Positions 1 through 10,367 of a stretch of 64,000 nt of DNA are shown piece after piece. Below the pieces are notes generated by a model. It made no database searches. It had not been told where the DNA came from and was given only the letters and a program-made list of their open reading frames with translations. A program made the translations under genes and the position numbers. Source of the stretch: Pseudomonas folii. Lineage in GTDB: Bacteria; Pseudomonadota; Gammaproteobacteria; Pseudomonadales; Pseudomonadaceae. Where the stretch lies: assembly GCF_014357575.1 (NCBI RefSeq), contig NZ_JACONW010000005.1, positions 1 through 64,000 on the forward strand, written 5' to 3'. The stretch's first letter is position 1, and each line of letters starts with the position of its first letter.

Positions 1-23
1 GACCGTCACGGAATCCAAGCACC

Positions 24-1025
24 ATGAAAGCGCTGACCTTCAAACGCTACGGCAAATCCCCGGAAATTGGTTTTGCTGAGGTTTCCCTTCCCGGGTTGAA
101 GCCCAATGAACTGCTGGTTGAAGTGCATGCTGCAGGGATTAATCCCATCGACAACATGATCCCTACCGGTATTTTCAAGCCTGTTCTGAAGTTTCAACTG
201 CCCGCCATTCTGGGCAGTGATCTGGCGGGCGTGGTGACTCAGGTAGGGAGCGGTGTGACGCGCTTCAAGGCAGGAGATGAGATATATGCCAGCCTGTTCG
301 ACCTCGGTACCGGGTCCATCGCTGAGTGTGCGGTTGTACCGGAAAGTGCTGCCGCGCTGAAGCCTGCCAATCTGGACTTCGTTCAAGCAGCGTCCATTCC
401 GATGGTAGGACTTACCTCGTGGCAAGCACTCAAAGAGCGCGGCGATCTTCAACCGGGCCAGAAAGTGTTCATCCCGGCCGGGTCCGGAGGCATTGGCAGT
501 TTCGCGATCCAGCTTGCGAAACACCTCGGCGCCAGGGTGGCGACCAACACCAGTACGGCCAATGTACAAAGGGTCAGCAGCCTCGGCGCAGATGAAGTAA
601 TCGACTACAAGCAGCAAGCGTTCGAGGGCGTTCTGCGCGACTGTGACCTGGTGCTCGGTACGCTCAGAGGCGACGTGATCGAGAAGTCCGTTGAAGTCCT
701 CAAGCCTGGCGGAAAGATTGTTTCTTTGGTTGGCCCTCTGGATAAAGCGTTCGCCCAGGCTCGAGGATTGAATGTCTTCCTCGGTTTTGTCTTTGGGTTG
801 ATGAGCCGCAGGATCATCCGGCTTGCGAAGAGCAAAGACGTTGCCTATTCATTCCTCTTCGTTCGCCCCGACGGCGCCCAGCTTGGGGAGATCGGTACAC
901 TGCTTGAGTCCGAACGGATTCGTCCGGTGATCGACAAGGTCTTTGCGTTCGAGCAGGCGAAGGAAGCTCTGGAGTATTTAGCCAAGGGGCATGCTAAAGG
1001 AAAGGTCGTTGTGAAGATCAGATGA
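24..1025 (+). CDS. Zinc-independent MDR oxidoreductase (quinone oxidoreductase-like)
   Basis: A 333-residue protein of the medium-chain dehydrogenase/reductase superfamily, quinone oxidoreductase branch. It probably uses NADPH to reduce quinones or other alpha,beta-unsaturated carbonyls in the cytoplasm. An N-terminal GroES-like domain (about residues 25-115) is followed by a Rossmann domain with the nucleotide motif AGSGGIG near 152-158. The cysteines that bind structural zinc in alcohol dehydrogenases are absent, which separates it from the frmA product downstream. The start is the ATG at 24; no strong ribosome-binding site is visible. It is convergent with gfa. Class assignment is secure; the substrate is unknown. 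Confidence 0.85.
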   Translation: MKALTFKRYGKSPEIGFAEVSLPGLKPNELLVEVHAAGINPIDNMIPTGIFKPVLKFQLPAILGSDLAGVVTQVGSGVTRFKAGDEIYASLFDLGTGSIAECAVVPESAAALKPANLDFVQAASIPMVGLTSWQALKERGDLQPGQKVFIPAGSGGIGSFAIQLAKHLGARVATNTSTANVQRVSSLGADEVIDYKQQAFEGVLRDCDLVLGTLRGDVIEKSVEVLKPGGKIVSLVGPLDKAFAQARGLNVFLGFVFGLMSRRIIRLAKSKDVAYSFLFVRPDGAQLGEIGTLLESERIRPVIDKVFAFEQAKEALEYLAKGHAKGKVVVKIR

Positions 1026-1298
1026 TGTCGAACCCAGTCGGAGTTGCATTGACTCAGCAAGGCATGTGGTTTGCTTTTTAACGAGAGCCCATATTTCAGG
1101 ACGAGGTTTTCAATGTCGTCTTTCTTGGGTAAGCGAGCGACAGATGTCTCATTGTGCAATGAAGGAATGCGAACCTGTCGGCGACTTCAATCGAGGCATT
1201 CTTAAGCCGTTCGCCAGTATATTCAACAGACGAACGGCCCTGGCAGTGAGTACCTGCCTCTGTTTGTGAACTACGACGTTGATCAGCCTGGAGTGATT

Positions 1299-1877
1299 TC
1301 AGCTGGCCTGAATAACGCCATTTTGCTTGGCTACATGTGTTGCCAAGGCGTCCATCAGTGCCGGGGAAAGGCAGTCATACGTGGGTAACCCAATTTCGTT
1401 GAAACGGTTGCGGATCTCGTCCATTTCAGTTGGCGGGGTACCTGTTTCAATGACTGATGAAACGAACGCGGCAAAACCTGGTGCAGCCCAGCCGCTCTGA
1501 GGGGACAGTTCGGTGTGCACAAAATCCAGGCCGTGGAACGCGTGGTTCTGGTTCTCGATCCGGCCGTACAAGTGTGCGCCACAGTCCTTGCAGGCGTGTC
1601 GCTGGATGGTAGCGCTTTCATCGACGATGGCCAGTTTCGCTGCGTTGGCGATGACGCTCACTTTGTTGCGAGGCACAACGGCGATCACGGCAAACCTGGC
1701 GCCTTTTGGCTTCCAGCATTTGCTACAGCCACAGGCGTGGTTATGCAGGGTTTGGGCTTCAATCTTGATCTCAACCTTGTCGGTCATACACAGGCATCGC
1801 AGAGTGCCGCCTGCGAAATCGGCAGTTGCCGGTTTAATGCCGTTATCCAGCAAGGGGTGAAGTTTTACATCGCTCAC
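1299..1877 (-). CDS. gfa: S-(hydroxymethyl)glutathione synthase (glutathione-dependent formaldehyde-activating enzyme)
   Basis: A 192-residue protein of the Gfa family, which accelerates condensation of formaldehyde with glutathione to S-hydroxymethylglutathione. Zinc-ligand cysteines characteristic of the fold are visible at C28/C30, C49/C51/C54 and C96/C99. The start is a GTG at 1877, supported by GGAG seven bases upstream; no in-frame ATG fits the usual N-terminus. It lies about 70 bp downstream of frmA on the same strand, so both steps of glutathione-dependent formaldehyde oxidation sit together. A perfect hairpin lies in the gap. Length is normal for the family. Confidence 0.93.
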   Translation of the reverse strand: MSDVKLHPLLDNGIKPATADFAGGTLRCLCMTDKVEIKIEAQTLHNHACGCSKCWKPKGARFAVIAVVPRNKVSVIANAAKLAIVDESATIQRHACKDCGAHLYGRIENQNHAFHGLDFVHTELSPQSGWAAPGFAAFVSSVIETGTPPTEMDEIRNRFNEIGLPTYDCLSPALMDALATHVAKQNGVIQAS

Positions 1878-1912
1878 TTTGTATCTCCAGATCTATGGGT
1901 GATGTGGAATAA

Positions 1913-1936
1913 GTTCCGGGGCAAGTGCCCCGGAAC
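1913..1936. other. Perfect 10-bp hairpin between frmA and gfa
   Basis: GTTCCGGGGC, a four-base loop (AAGT) and GCCCCGGAAC form a perfect GC-rich stem. It lies in the frmA-gfa intergenic gap and would be transcribed from frmA. No T-run follows on either strand, so it is a weak terminator at best. It could instead be an mRNA-stabilising or processing element that lowers gfa expression relative to frmA; that role is inferred. Confidence 0.6.
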
Positions 1937-1947
1937 AGGGGAATACA

Positions 1948-3542
<1,595 letters not shown>

Positions 3543-3941
3543 TTACGCTTTGGAAGCCTTCACCGCCAACGCGCCGTCACCCAACAAAGCGACAACCAGC
3601 GCAGTTACGGACAAATAGATTGGATATTCCCAACCGCCGTTAGCATTGGTAAAGCTCCAGCCGTTGCCGAAATGCACAGTCGCTGCAACGAACAGTTGAA
3701 CCACAGCGATTGCGGCAATCCAGCGGGCATACACGCCCAGAACCAGCATCAGGCCGCCGATGACTTCGAACGCCATGACCGGATAGGCCAGAAAACCTGG
3801 AAAGCCAATGGACTCGAAAAAGCCAGCGGTTCCTGCCGGGGTGAAGACCAACACTTTGGTCAGGCCATGGGTGATGAACATGATGCCCAGCGCGAGGCGC
3901 ATAATCAGTGCGGCGTATGGAGCGGTGCGTGAATCAATCAT
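3543..3941 (-). CDS. DoxX family membrane protein
   Basis: A 132-residue integral membrane protein of the DoxX family with about four hydrophobic segments (near residues 10-28, 45-68, 72-92 and 103-125). DoxX-type proteins accompany redox enzymes in many bacteria, and some are linked to thiosulfate:quinone oxidoreductase; the precise role here is unknown. It is the last gene of a four-gene set transcribed leftward (reductase 5512-6141, dioxygenase 4648-5481, hydrolase 3972-4643, this gene) with gaps of 30, 4 and 30 bp, which suggests a single operon. The start ATG at 3941 has GGAAG upstream. Confidence 0.88.
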   Translation of the reverse strand: MIDSRTAPYAALIMRLALGIMFITHGLTKVLVFTPAGTAGFFESIGFPGFLAYPVMAFEVIGGLMLVLGVYARWIAAIAVVQLFVAATVHFGNGWSFTNANGGWEYPIYLSVTALVVALLGDGALAVKASKA

Positions 3942-3971
3942 GATGGAGCTTCCTTTGGTTTATTAGACGTA

Positions 3972-4643
3972 TCAGTTGGAAAGTGAAAGTGTCTGGTTCA
4001 GCCACTGAGAGAAGTCAGCCAGTTCTTCCGGGACGATTTCGTGTGCCATGTCATAAAAATGAGTCTGGTGCTCCACACCGATCCGGCTCAGCCAGGCGTC
4101 AGCTTCATGTGCCCAGTCGATCGGTAGCACGTTGTCGTGATGACCATGAGCAATAAACGCTGAGACGTTTTTCAGTTGCTCCTGTGTCGCAATTCGCGGT
4201 TCGATTTCCCGCAGCATTCGCCCGCTAAGCAGCGCAAAGCCTGCCACCAGTTCAGGCTGTGTAACGCCAACACTGGCGCTCATGATTCCTCCTTGGCTGA
4301 AGCCTGCAATCACAGTGGGAAGCGGAGGAAGCGCTTCGATAAACCGGATTAACAGTTGGCGACTGGACTCCGCCTGTTCCTGATTGAACGAAGGTCCATT
4401 GCTGGTGAAATTGACCTGATACCAGGCGAAGCCTTGAGGGCTGACCTGCAACGGGCCGCGGAGCAACAAGATTTCGATGTCTTCTGGCAGGGACGCAGCC
4501 AGACTGGCCAGATTGGCTTCGTTTGATCCTACGCCGTGCAGCAACAACAATCGTGCTTTAGGGCTGGCGGTATTGCAGGCTTTACGGAAGAAAATACCTG
4601 ATTCGGATTCGCGTGCCGGTTCAGAAAAAGTGATGTTTTGCAT
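3972..4643 (-). CDS. Alpha/beta hydrolase, carboxylesterase/phospholipase type
   Basis: A 223-residue cytoplasmic serine hydrolase of the Abhydrolase_2 (carboxylesterase/phospholipase) family. The nucleophile elbow GFSQGG (serine near residue 115) is clear, and a late histidine in YDMAHE completes the expected triad. It lies 4 bp downstream of the dioxygenase gene and 30 bp upstream of the doxX-like gene, so it is probably co-translated with the dioxygenase. The linked enzymes suggest an aromatic or electrophile substrate; that is inferred only from context. Confidence 0.88.
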   Translation of the reverse strand: MQNITFSEPARESESGIFFRKACNTASPKARLLLLHGVGSNEANLASLAASLPEDIEILLLRGPLQVSPQGFAWYQVNFTSNGPSFNQEQAESSRQLLIRFIEALPPLPTVIAGFSQGGIMSASVGVTQPELVAGFALLSGRMLREIEPRIATQEQLKNVSAFIAHGHHDNVLPIDWAHEADAWLSRIGVEHQTHFYDMAHEIVPEELADFSQWLNQTLSLSN

Positions 4644-4647
4644 GACG

Positions 4648-5481
4648 TTATTTCACACCTTCAACGGGTTGAACTGAATCGAACCCTTCGTTATCGATCG
4701 AGGTAAACAGGTAGCTGTCCATGGCCAGTACGCCGTGGGTGATTCCGCCATCCAGAACCATCGTCTGATAGCTGTTACCGGCTGCGCCCAGCGCAATGAA
4801 CAACGGTAAAAAATGCTCATCGGTTGGATGGGCGCGTTCGGCTGAAGGCGCGTACTGCTTGTAGTCCAACAACTGATCTATGGTCCCCGCCTGCAGGGTC
4901 CTGGCGGTCCAGGCTGCGAACTGCTTGACGTAGTCCGCACCGTGGGCTGTTGCGCCACGGAATTCGTAAAGGTTATGGGTGAGGCTTCCTGACGCCACGA
5001 TCAAGACATTCATCTCACGCAGAGGCTTGAGTGCCACGCCAAGTTGCCATGCGCTGCGCGTATCAAGCGTTGCCGGCATGGAGACCTGAACCACCGGTAT
5101 GTCTGCTTCCGGTGCCAGGTACAGAAGCGGTACCCATGCCCCGTGATCAAGGCCGCGAGCCGGATCCAGCCGGGATTTCCAGCCCGCTGTCTGCAGCAGA
5201 TCAACAATATGACTCGCTAACTCTGGTGCGCCGGGAGCCGGGTAGGACACCTGATACAGCGCGTCCGGAAAACCGCCAAAGTCGTGAATGGTTTTAGGTG
5301 CGGTGCTCGCCGTAACACTGATTTCGCCACGGGTCATCCAGTGCGGCGACAGCACCACGATGGCGTCAGGTTTTGGTAGCTCGCGACCGAGCTCAGCCAG
5401 CTTTGGGCCAGCCAGGCCGGGCTCGATTGCGAACGTAGGAGCACCATGAGACACAAACAGCAGGGGGAATGAAGTGTTCAT
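4648..5481 (-). CDS. 4,5-DOPA extradiol dioxygenase-like protein (LigB superfamily)
   Basis: A 277-residue class III extradiol ring-cleavage dioxygenase of the DODA/YgiD group. These enzymes use non-haem Fe(II) or Zn and act on catechols such as DOPA in characterised members. An N-terminal histidine motif, SHGAPTFAIEPG (residues 11-22), and a mid-protein DHGAWVPL segment with a family-typical histidine are visible. It is the second gene of the leftward four-gene operon. The divergent LysR gene at 6252 is the likely regulator. The physiological substrate is unknown; a role in clearing catechols or their quinones is inferred. Confidence 0.88.
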   Translation of the reverse strand: MNTSFPLLFVSHGAPTFAIEPGLAGPKLAELGRELPKPDAIVVLSPHWMTRGEISVTASTAPKTIHDFGGFPDALYQVSYPAPGAPELASHIVDLLQTAGWKSRLDPARGLDHGAWVPLLYLAPEADIPVVQVSMPATLDTRSAWQLGVALKPLREMNVLIVASGSLTHNLYEFRGATAHGADYVKQFAAWTARTLQAGTIDQLLDYKQYAPSAERAHPTDEHFLPLFIALGAAGNSYQTMVLDGGITHGVLAMDSYLFTSIDNEGFDSVQPVEGVK

Positions 5482-5511
5482 GGTGACGACTCCTGATGGA
5501 TTAAATGTTGA

Positions 5512-6141
5512 TTACTTGCTCAGCCAGACCGGAGCGACCGAAGTGCCCAGACCTGCGCCGTAACCTAGGTAGATGTTGAAACCTGCCAGGGGCTCCAGGT
5601 AGCGAGCGTTAACCAGGCCGCCAGCATCCACCGTGTTCCAGCCCAGGCTGCGAGCCAATGCGATAGCGGTCTGCTTGGCGCGCTCACTGTCGCTGGCAAC
5701 AAATACGCTGCCGGTCTGGTCATTGGCGAACTTCGGACCATCGGCGAGTACTTGAGCGAACAGGGTGTTGAACGCTTTCACCACATTGGCTTGCGGCACA
5801 GCCTTGGCGATCTCTTCCGAGGCACTGGTATCGTGGCCGACGGTCAGCGACATGTAGTCGGCGCTCAGCGGGTTAGTAATGTCGATGACCACCTTGCCGG
5901 TCAGATCACCCAGGCTTTGCAGCGCTGCGGCAGCATCGTCATAGGCGGTGGCGACCACGATCACATCGCTGTCGCCCAAGGCTTCGGACGCTACAAAAGC
6001 GCTGACATTTACGTACTGACCAGCCAGCGCTTGGGCCTTGCTGATGTCGCGGCCGGTGATACGCACGCTGTGCCCTGCGGCAGAAAGCTGTTTCGCAAAG
6101 GCTGAACCCATGTTGCCGGTACCAATTACTGTGATTTTCAT
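5512..6141 (-). CDS. NADPH-dependent F420-reductase-like NAD(P)-binding protein
   Basis: A 209-residue protein with a Rossmann fold from its first residues: MKITVIGTGNMGSAFAKQL carries the GxGxxG dinucleotide motif. It belongs to the NADP oxidoreductase/F420-dependent reductase family, whose members in organisms lacking F420 are thought to act on other electron carriers or substrates. The start was set at the ATG at 6141 because GAGGTAATC directly precedes it; the longer open frame to 6237 has no such signal. It is the first gene of the four-gene operon, and a LysR gene starts divergently 110 bp away. Confidence 0.88.
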   Translation of the reverse strand: MKITVIGTGNMGSAFAKQLSAAGHSVRITGRDISKAQALAGQYVNVSAFVASEALGDSDVIVVATAYDDAAAALQSLGDLTGKVVIDITNPLSADYMSLTVGHDTSASEEIAKAVPQANVVKAFNTLFAQVLADGPKFANDQTGSVFVASDSERAKQTAIALARSLGWNTVDAGGLVNARYLEPLAGFNIYLGYGAGLGTSVAPVWLSK

Positions 6142-6251
6142 GATTACCTCTTTCTGAGTTGAGTTGCGTTTCGATGGGCTCAGTTTATAGATTGCCTGAT
6201 AGGGATAAACTGGGTTAAATGTGATGGATAGTTCCACTAGGTGAGATAATC

Positions 6252-7151
6252 ATGGATCGGGCGCTGGAAATGCAGGTGTTCTGCACCGTTGTAGATAAAG
6301 GCAGTTTTGTCGGGGCCGCGGAGCCACTCGACATGTCCAAAGCGGCCATATCGCGTTACGTAAGCGGGCTGGAGGAGCGGCTCGGCGCGCGGTTACTGCA
6401 CCGCACGACTCGCAGGCTGTCATTGACGGATGAGGGGCGTCAGTTCTATCACCAGGCCCGTGAGGTGCTGGCAATGATGGATGAGGCAGAAGAAGCCGTA
6501 TCGTCCACCTCGCCTGAGGCCAGCGGCGTTCTTCGCGTAAACGCCCCTGTCAGTTTTGGCGTGCTGCACCTGGCGCCGATTTGGGCTGACTTCATGAGCG
6601 CCTATCCCAAAGTCGAGTTGGAGATCAGCCTGAGTGATCGTCTAGTGGATTTGGTGGACGAAGGAATTGATGCTGCTGTGCGTATCGCACGCATGGAAAA
6701 TTCTTCGTTGGTGGGGAGACAGCTGGCCAGCACCCGGATGTGTTTGTGTGCATCGCCTGCGTATCTGGCCAGTCATGCACCCATCCGCAAATTGTCAGAT
6801 GTCGAACAGCATGAGGTGGTTGCCTACAGCAACTTTGCCAGCGGGAATGAATGGCATTTCGAAGGACCACAAGGCAGTGAAAGCGTAAACACGCGCTCAG
6901 TGGTTCGTTGCAATAACGGGGATACCTGCCGAGCCATTACCTTGGCCGGGGGTGGCATTTCGTTGCAGCCCAGCTTTATGGTGGCGCAGGATCTGCGGCG
7001 AGGCGATCTGATTGAAATATTGCCCGAGTACCGCTCCGTCGAATTGGGTATCTACGTGGTCTACCCGACCCGTAAACATTTGCCTGCGAAGGTGAGGGCG
7101 CTGATCAACTTTCTGGTGGAACGATTCGCCCATCCGGTATGGGAGCAGTGA
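6252..7151 (+). CDS. LysR family transcriptional regulator
   Basis: A 299-residue LysR-type regulator. The N-terminal winged helix-turn-helix (residues 1-62, with SKAAISRYVSGLEERLGARL) is followed by a periplasmic-binding-protein-like sensing domain. It belongs to the CrgA/PA2877-like group, with the RLLHRTTRRLSLTDEG motif. It is divergent from the reductase-dioxygenase-hydrolase-DoxX operon, and the 110-bp gap between them presumably carries the shared operator. The ligand is unknown. Two more regulators of the same group occur at 8411 and 13315. Confidence 0.93.
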   Translation: MDRALEMQVFCTVVDKGSFVGAAEPLDMSKAAISRYVSGLEERLGARLLHRTTRRLSLTDEGRQFYHQAREVLAMMDEAEEAVSSTSPEASGVLRVNAPVSFGVLHLAPIWADFMSAYPKVELEISLSDRLVDLVDEGIDAAVRIARMENSSLVGRQLASTRMCLCASPAYLASHAPIRKLSDVEQHEVVAYSNFASGNEWHFEGPQGSESVNTRSVVRCNNGDTCRAITLAGGGISLQPSFMVAQDLRRGDLIEILPEYRSVELGIYVVYPTRKHLPAKVRALINFLVERFAHPVWEQ

Positions 7152-7162
7152 TTCACGCTGAC

Positions 7163-7207
7163 CAAAAAAGCCGGCTGATAAAAAGGGGAAATCAAGCCAT
7201 CAGCCGG
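7163..7207 (-). terminator. Probable rho-independent terminator of the hydrolase gene at 7274
   Basis: CCGGCTGAT (7171-7179) and ATCAGCCGG (7199-7207) are perfect inverted repeats of 9 bp around a 19-base loop. Read on the minus strand, the stem is followed at once by CTTTTTT. This fits termination of leftward transcription from the alpha/beta hydrolase gene, and it also separates the two convergent genes. Confidence 0.7.
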
Positions 7208-7273
7208 ATAAAAGGAGCGCTGTATCAGGATCGTCCGCACTCCCAGAAAATCAGGGCGCGGTCATCCATCGAG

Positions 7274-8275
7274 TTAGTGTCGTTGCAAAAAGCTGTGCAG
7301 GTCCGCGGCAAATTTCTCCGGGTTCTTGAAGGCCAGAAAATGATCGCCTTGCTCAGCCTTGGTGTACACGTGAAGCACCGAGTCCTGGATGACCGAATTC
7401 ATCCAGCGCTGACTCTCCAGCCAGTCGCTGTACTCGCCGGTGAAGATCGCGGTCGGCACATTGATCTTTGACCGGATCACATCTCGCCAGTCGTTGGTTA
7501 CGTGATCGAAAAGCACCTGTGAGGTAAATGCCATGTCATCTTTGACCACCTCTTGCACGAGGCTGATGACGTTATGAAAGTAGGGTGAGTCCATCGCCAT
7601 CGCACGCTCGACAACCCGGCTTCCAGAAACGAGCATGTTGGTGGCGGTGCCGTGCGCATAGGAGGCAATCATCCGCTCGGGTGACGTGGTGAACGCCCCT
7701 GCCTCCAGTCGCTCCTGCTCTGTCCAGTCAGCGTGGCAATAGATCGAGGGTGCCTGGTCAATGATGCTCAGTGTACGAATGCCTTGGGTACCGAACAGAT
7801 CAATGAAGGCCCACATCACCGAAGCGCCCATGGACCAGCCGCAGTAGTTGGCCTGCGACACACCCAGGTGGTTGGCAAATTCCTTCACGTCCATGGCATA
7901 GCGGGAAATGCGATGACCAAAGGTTACCCGTTCAGAAAGACCCTGGTTTCTTACGTCCAGCACGTACACACGGTAGTGCGTGCTCAAGAGATGCATCAGG
8001 TGAAAGTACATCGCACCATTGGCCGACCAGCCTGGGATAAAAATCAACGGTTGCCCGGTACCTGCTTCCCAATAACTCAGGTTGATCGCGTCGCTGGTGG
8101 TGAAGCTGCTTATCTTTAGATCAGCGAAGTCAGATGTCCGAAAGGGCTGGCCAATGATCTCGTGGGGGAAGTAAAAATCTTCGGTGAGCAAAGTGTTAAG
8201 CGGGACAGCTTTCAATGGGTATTTCAAGAAGGAAGCACCTGCAGTCTGGAATTGGCGATGGACATGTCCAGGCAC
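7274..8275 (-). CDS. Alpha/beta hydrolase
   Basis: A protein of up to 333 residues with an alpha/beta-hydrolase fold. The oxyanion region IFIPGWSANG is near residue 76, the nucleophile elbow GWSMGAS follows in mid-protein, and the catalytic histidine is probably in the QGDHFL segment near the C-terminus. The start is uncertain: the open frame begins at a GTG (8275), but the first 25 residues do not resemble the family and a TTG at 8227 is also possible. It is divergent from the LysR gene at 8411, which probably regulates it. The substrate is unknown. Confidence 0.85.
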   Translation of the reverse strand: MPGHVHRQFQTAGASFLKYPLKAVPLNTLLTEDFYFPHEIIGQPFRTSDFADLKISSFTTSDAINLSYWEAGTGQPLIFIPGWSANGAMYFHLMHLLSTHYRVYVLDVRNQGLSERVTFGHRISRYAMDVKEFANHLGVSQANYCGWSMGASVMWAFIDLFGTQGIRTLSIIDQAPSIYCHADWTEQERLEAGAFTTSPERMIASYAHGTATNMLVSGSRVVERAMAMDSPYFHNVISLVQEVVKDDMAFTSQVLFDHVTNDWRDVIRSKINVPTAIFTGEYSDWLESQRWMNSVIQDSVLHVYTKAEQGDHFLAFKNPEKFAADLHSFLQRH

Positions 8276-8410
8276 CCGTCGCGACCTCTGGAAGTCCGGT
8301 TGATGATGATCTTCGCCAGCGGTTATCAGGAATGTTGATCGAGAATAGGGCTTGAACAGTATTGGAATAAATACTCAAAATGCGGCGACATTCGAAACGG
8401 ATCATTGTTA

Positions 8411-9319
8411 ATGGATCGGCTTAGCAGTATGGCGGCGTTCGTCAAAGCAGTTGAGATGGGCTCGTTCAGTGCAGCCGGTGACGCGATGCAGATGTCCGCG
8501 CAATTGATCGGCAAGCACGTACATCACCTCGAACAGCATCTGGGCGTGCGGTTGTTGAACAGAACGACCAGGCGGCAAAGCCTCACCGACTTCGGACGCG
8601 AGTTTTATGAGCGCTGCAAGACCATCCTTGCAGAGGTTGAAACCGCCGAGAACATGGCGGCCGAAACACAAGCAACGCCTACGGGAAGGCTTCGGGTTAA
8701 CGCACCGGTCAGTTTCGGAATGCAATCGCTTGCACCAAAACTGCCGGAATTCATGAAAGCCAATCCCATGATCAGTGTCGAGCTGACGCTGGCAAACCGC
8801 GCGGTTGACGTTATTGATGAAGGCTTCGACGTGGTGTTCAGGGTCGGTCAGCTTTCCGACAGTGGCCTGGTGGCTCGTCCCCTGGCGCCTTATCAGCTGG
8901 TGCTGTGCGCTGCGCCGTCCTATCTGCGGGATAAGCCTGCCATCAAAACTCCATGGGACCTTCAGGATCACGAGTGTCTGGGCTTTACGCACACAGAACT
9001 AAGGACCCATTGGACGTTCGACGGGCCGGAAGGCAAGGTGATCGTCCCCATTAACAGCCGATTGATGGCGGATCACGGTGAACCGCTTTTGTGCGCGGCG
9101 CTGGCGGGTTTGGGGATATTGCTCCAGCCGGTAGAACTGGTGCGTAAGGCATTGCTGGCGGGCGATCTGGTTCCGCTCCTGCCGACGTATCCCATCCCCT
9201 CACGTCCGCTGCATGTCCTTTACCCACCTGACCGTCGGTTGACGCCCAAGCTGCGCAGTTTTCTGGATTTTGCGCTGATGACATTTGGCCCAGATGCAGT
9301 GAATCCTCAACTGTTTTGA
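8411..9319 (+). CDS. LysR family transcriptional regulator
   Basis: A LysR-type regulator of 302 residues starting MDRLSSMAAFVKAVEMGSF. The winged helix occupies residues 1-60 and carries the RLLNRTTRRQSLTDFG motif typical of the CrgA-like group. The ATG at 8411 was preferred to the TTG at 8405. The gene is divergent from the alpha/beta hydrolase at 7274 and 140 bp upstream of the SDR gene at 9459 in the same orientation, so either may be its target. Confidence 0.93.
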   Translation: MDRLSSMAAFVKAVEMGSFSAAGDAMQMSAQLIGKHVHHLEQHLGVRLLNRTTRRQSLTDFGREFYERCKTILAEVETAENMAAETQATPTGRLRVNAPVSFGMQSLAPKLPEFMKANPMISVELTLANRAVDVIDEGFDVVFRVGQLSDSGLVARPLAPYQLVLCAAPSYLRDKPAIKTPWDLQDHECLGFTHTELRTHWTFDGPEGKVIVPINSRLMADHGEPLLCAALAGLGILLQPVELVRKALLAGDLVPLLPTYPIPSRPLHVLYPPDRRLTPKLRSFLDFALMTFGPDAVNPQLF

Positions 9320-9458
9320 AACGCTGCGTTTTGAATGCATCTCCAGAATCGGCATTTATCCAGCGGTCTTAACGCTCTACAGTCGTCGATTGCTTCTATA
9401 CAGGCTGTGGAAGCTCCAATAGGGTGGCTTATGCCCACCCGATCATGATGGAGTGAAG

Positions 9459-10253
9459 ATGAACATTCAGTTGAATACCAAGCGTGCGCTGGTCACCGCC
9501 TCGACCGGCGGGATAGGTTTTGCGATTGCCAAAGGACTCGCCCAGACTGGCGCAGAAGTGGTGATCAATGGCCGCAGTGAAGGTTCTGTAAAGGATGCGG
9601 TGGCCAAATTATCCAGCGAAGTTCCGGGTGCGAAAATCACTGGCATTGCCGCTGACCTAAGCTCTGCAAATGGTGTTGAAACGCTGGTGCAAGGCGCTGG
9701 GCATATCGACATCCTGGTGAACAATGCCGGGATCTATGGCCCTCAGGACTTCTTTGAAACTGACGACGAGGTCTGGGACAGCTACTGGCAGACCAATGTC
9801 ATGTCAGGTGTGCGTCTGAGCCGCGCATTATTGCCTGCAATGGTTGCGAAAAACTGGGGCAGGGTAGTGTTCGTGTCCTCTGAGTCTGCACGCAACATCC
9901 CGGCGGACATGATTCACTACGGCGTTTCCAAAACTGCCCAACTGGCATTAGCCCGCGGTCTGGCCAAGCGCGTCGCCGGTAGCGGCGTGACGGTCAACAG
10001 TGTCCTGCCGGGACCGACGTTGTCCGACGGCGTTGCAGGCATGTTGCAAAGCGAAGTAGAGCGTACGGGCAAAACCCTCGATGACGTCGCCAAGGCATTT
10101 ATCACGGAGCATCGTCCCAGCTCGATCATCCAGCGTGCCGCTACCGTCGAAGAAGTCGCGAACATGATCGTGTATGTGTGCTCGACTCAGGCGTCAGCCA
10201 CCACCGGTGCGGCGCTAAGGGTTGATGGCGGCGTGGTCGATGACATCGTTTGA
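9459..10253 (+). CDS. Short-chain dehydrogenase/reductase
   Basis: A 264-residue classical SDR. The cofactor motif is TASTGGIG (residues 13-20), NNAG follows at 88-91, and the catalytic residues are S141, Y154 and K158 (YGVSK). It should be an NAD(P)-dependent oxidoreductase of a carbonyl or alcohol. The ATG at 9459 was chosen over the in-frame GTG at 9453 because the GGAG at 9450-9453 lies five bases upstream of it. It follows a LysR gene in the same direction and is convergent with the MFS gene. Class is sure, substrate is not. Confidence 0.92.
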   Translation: MNIQLNTKRALVTASTGGIGFAIAKGLAQTGAEVVINGRSEGSVKDAVAKLSSEVPGAKITGIAADLSSANGVETLVQGAGHIDILVNNAGIYGPQDFFETDDEVWDSYWQTNVMSGVRLSRALLPAMVAKNWGRVVFVSSESARNIPADMIHYGVSKTAQLALARGLAKRVAGSGVTVNSVLPGPTLSDGVAGMLQSEVERTGKTLDDVAKAFITEHRPSSIIQRAATVEEVANMIVYVCSTQASATTGAALRVDGGVVDDIV

Positions 10254-10298
10254 TGCGAACCGGAGCTGTCGACAGATGTTGTAGCCACAGACGCTTTG

Positions 10299-10331
10299 AT
10301 CGCTGACTAATCAGTCATGAAGGTCAGCGAT
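10299..10331. other. Stem-loop between convergent SDR and MFS genes
   Basis: ATCGCTGAC (10299-10307) and GTCAGCGAT (10323-10331) form a 9-bp inverted repeat with a 15-base loop in the 114-bp gap between two convergent genes. There is no T-run, so terminator function is possible but not shown. Confidence 0.45.
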
Positions 10332-10367
10332 TAGCGCCGCTCCTTCCCGATAGGGGTGAGCGCCTTC

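Noticed and set aside
845-1159. Minus-strand frame overlapping the end of the first MDR gene, and a plus-strand frame at 1066-1269.
   Set aside because: No recognisable domain, no ribosome-binding site, and overlap with a clear gene. The 273-bp gap after the MDR gene holds nothing I can name.
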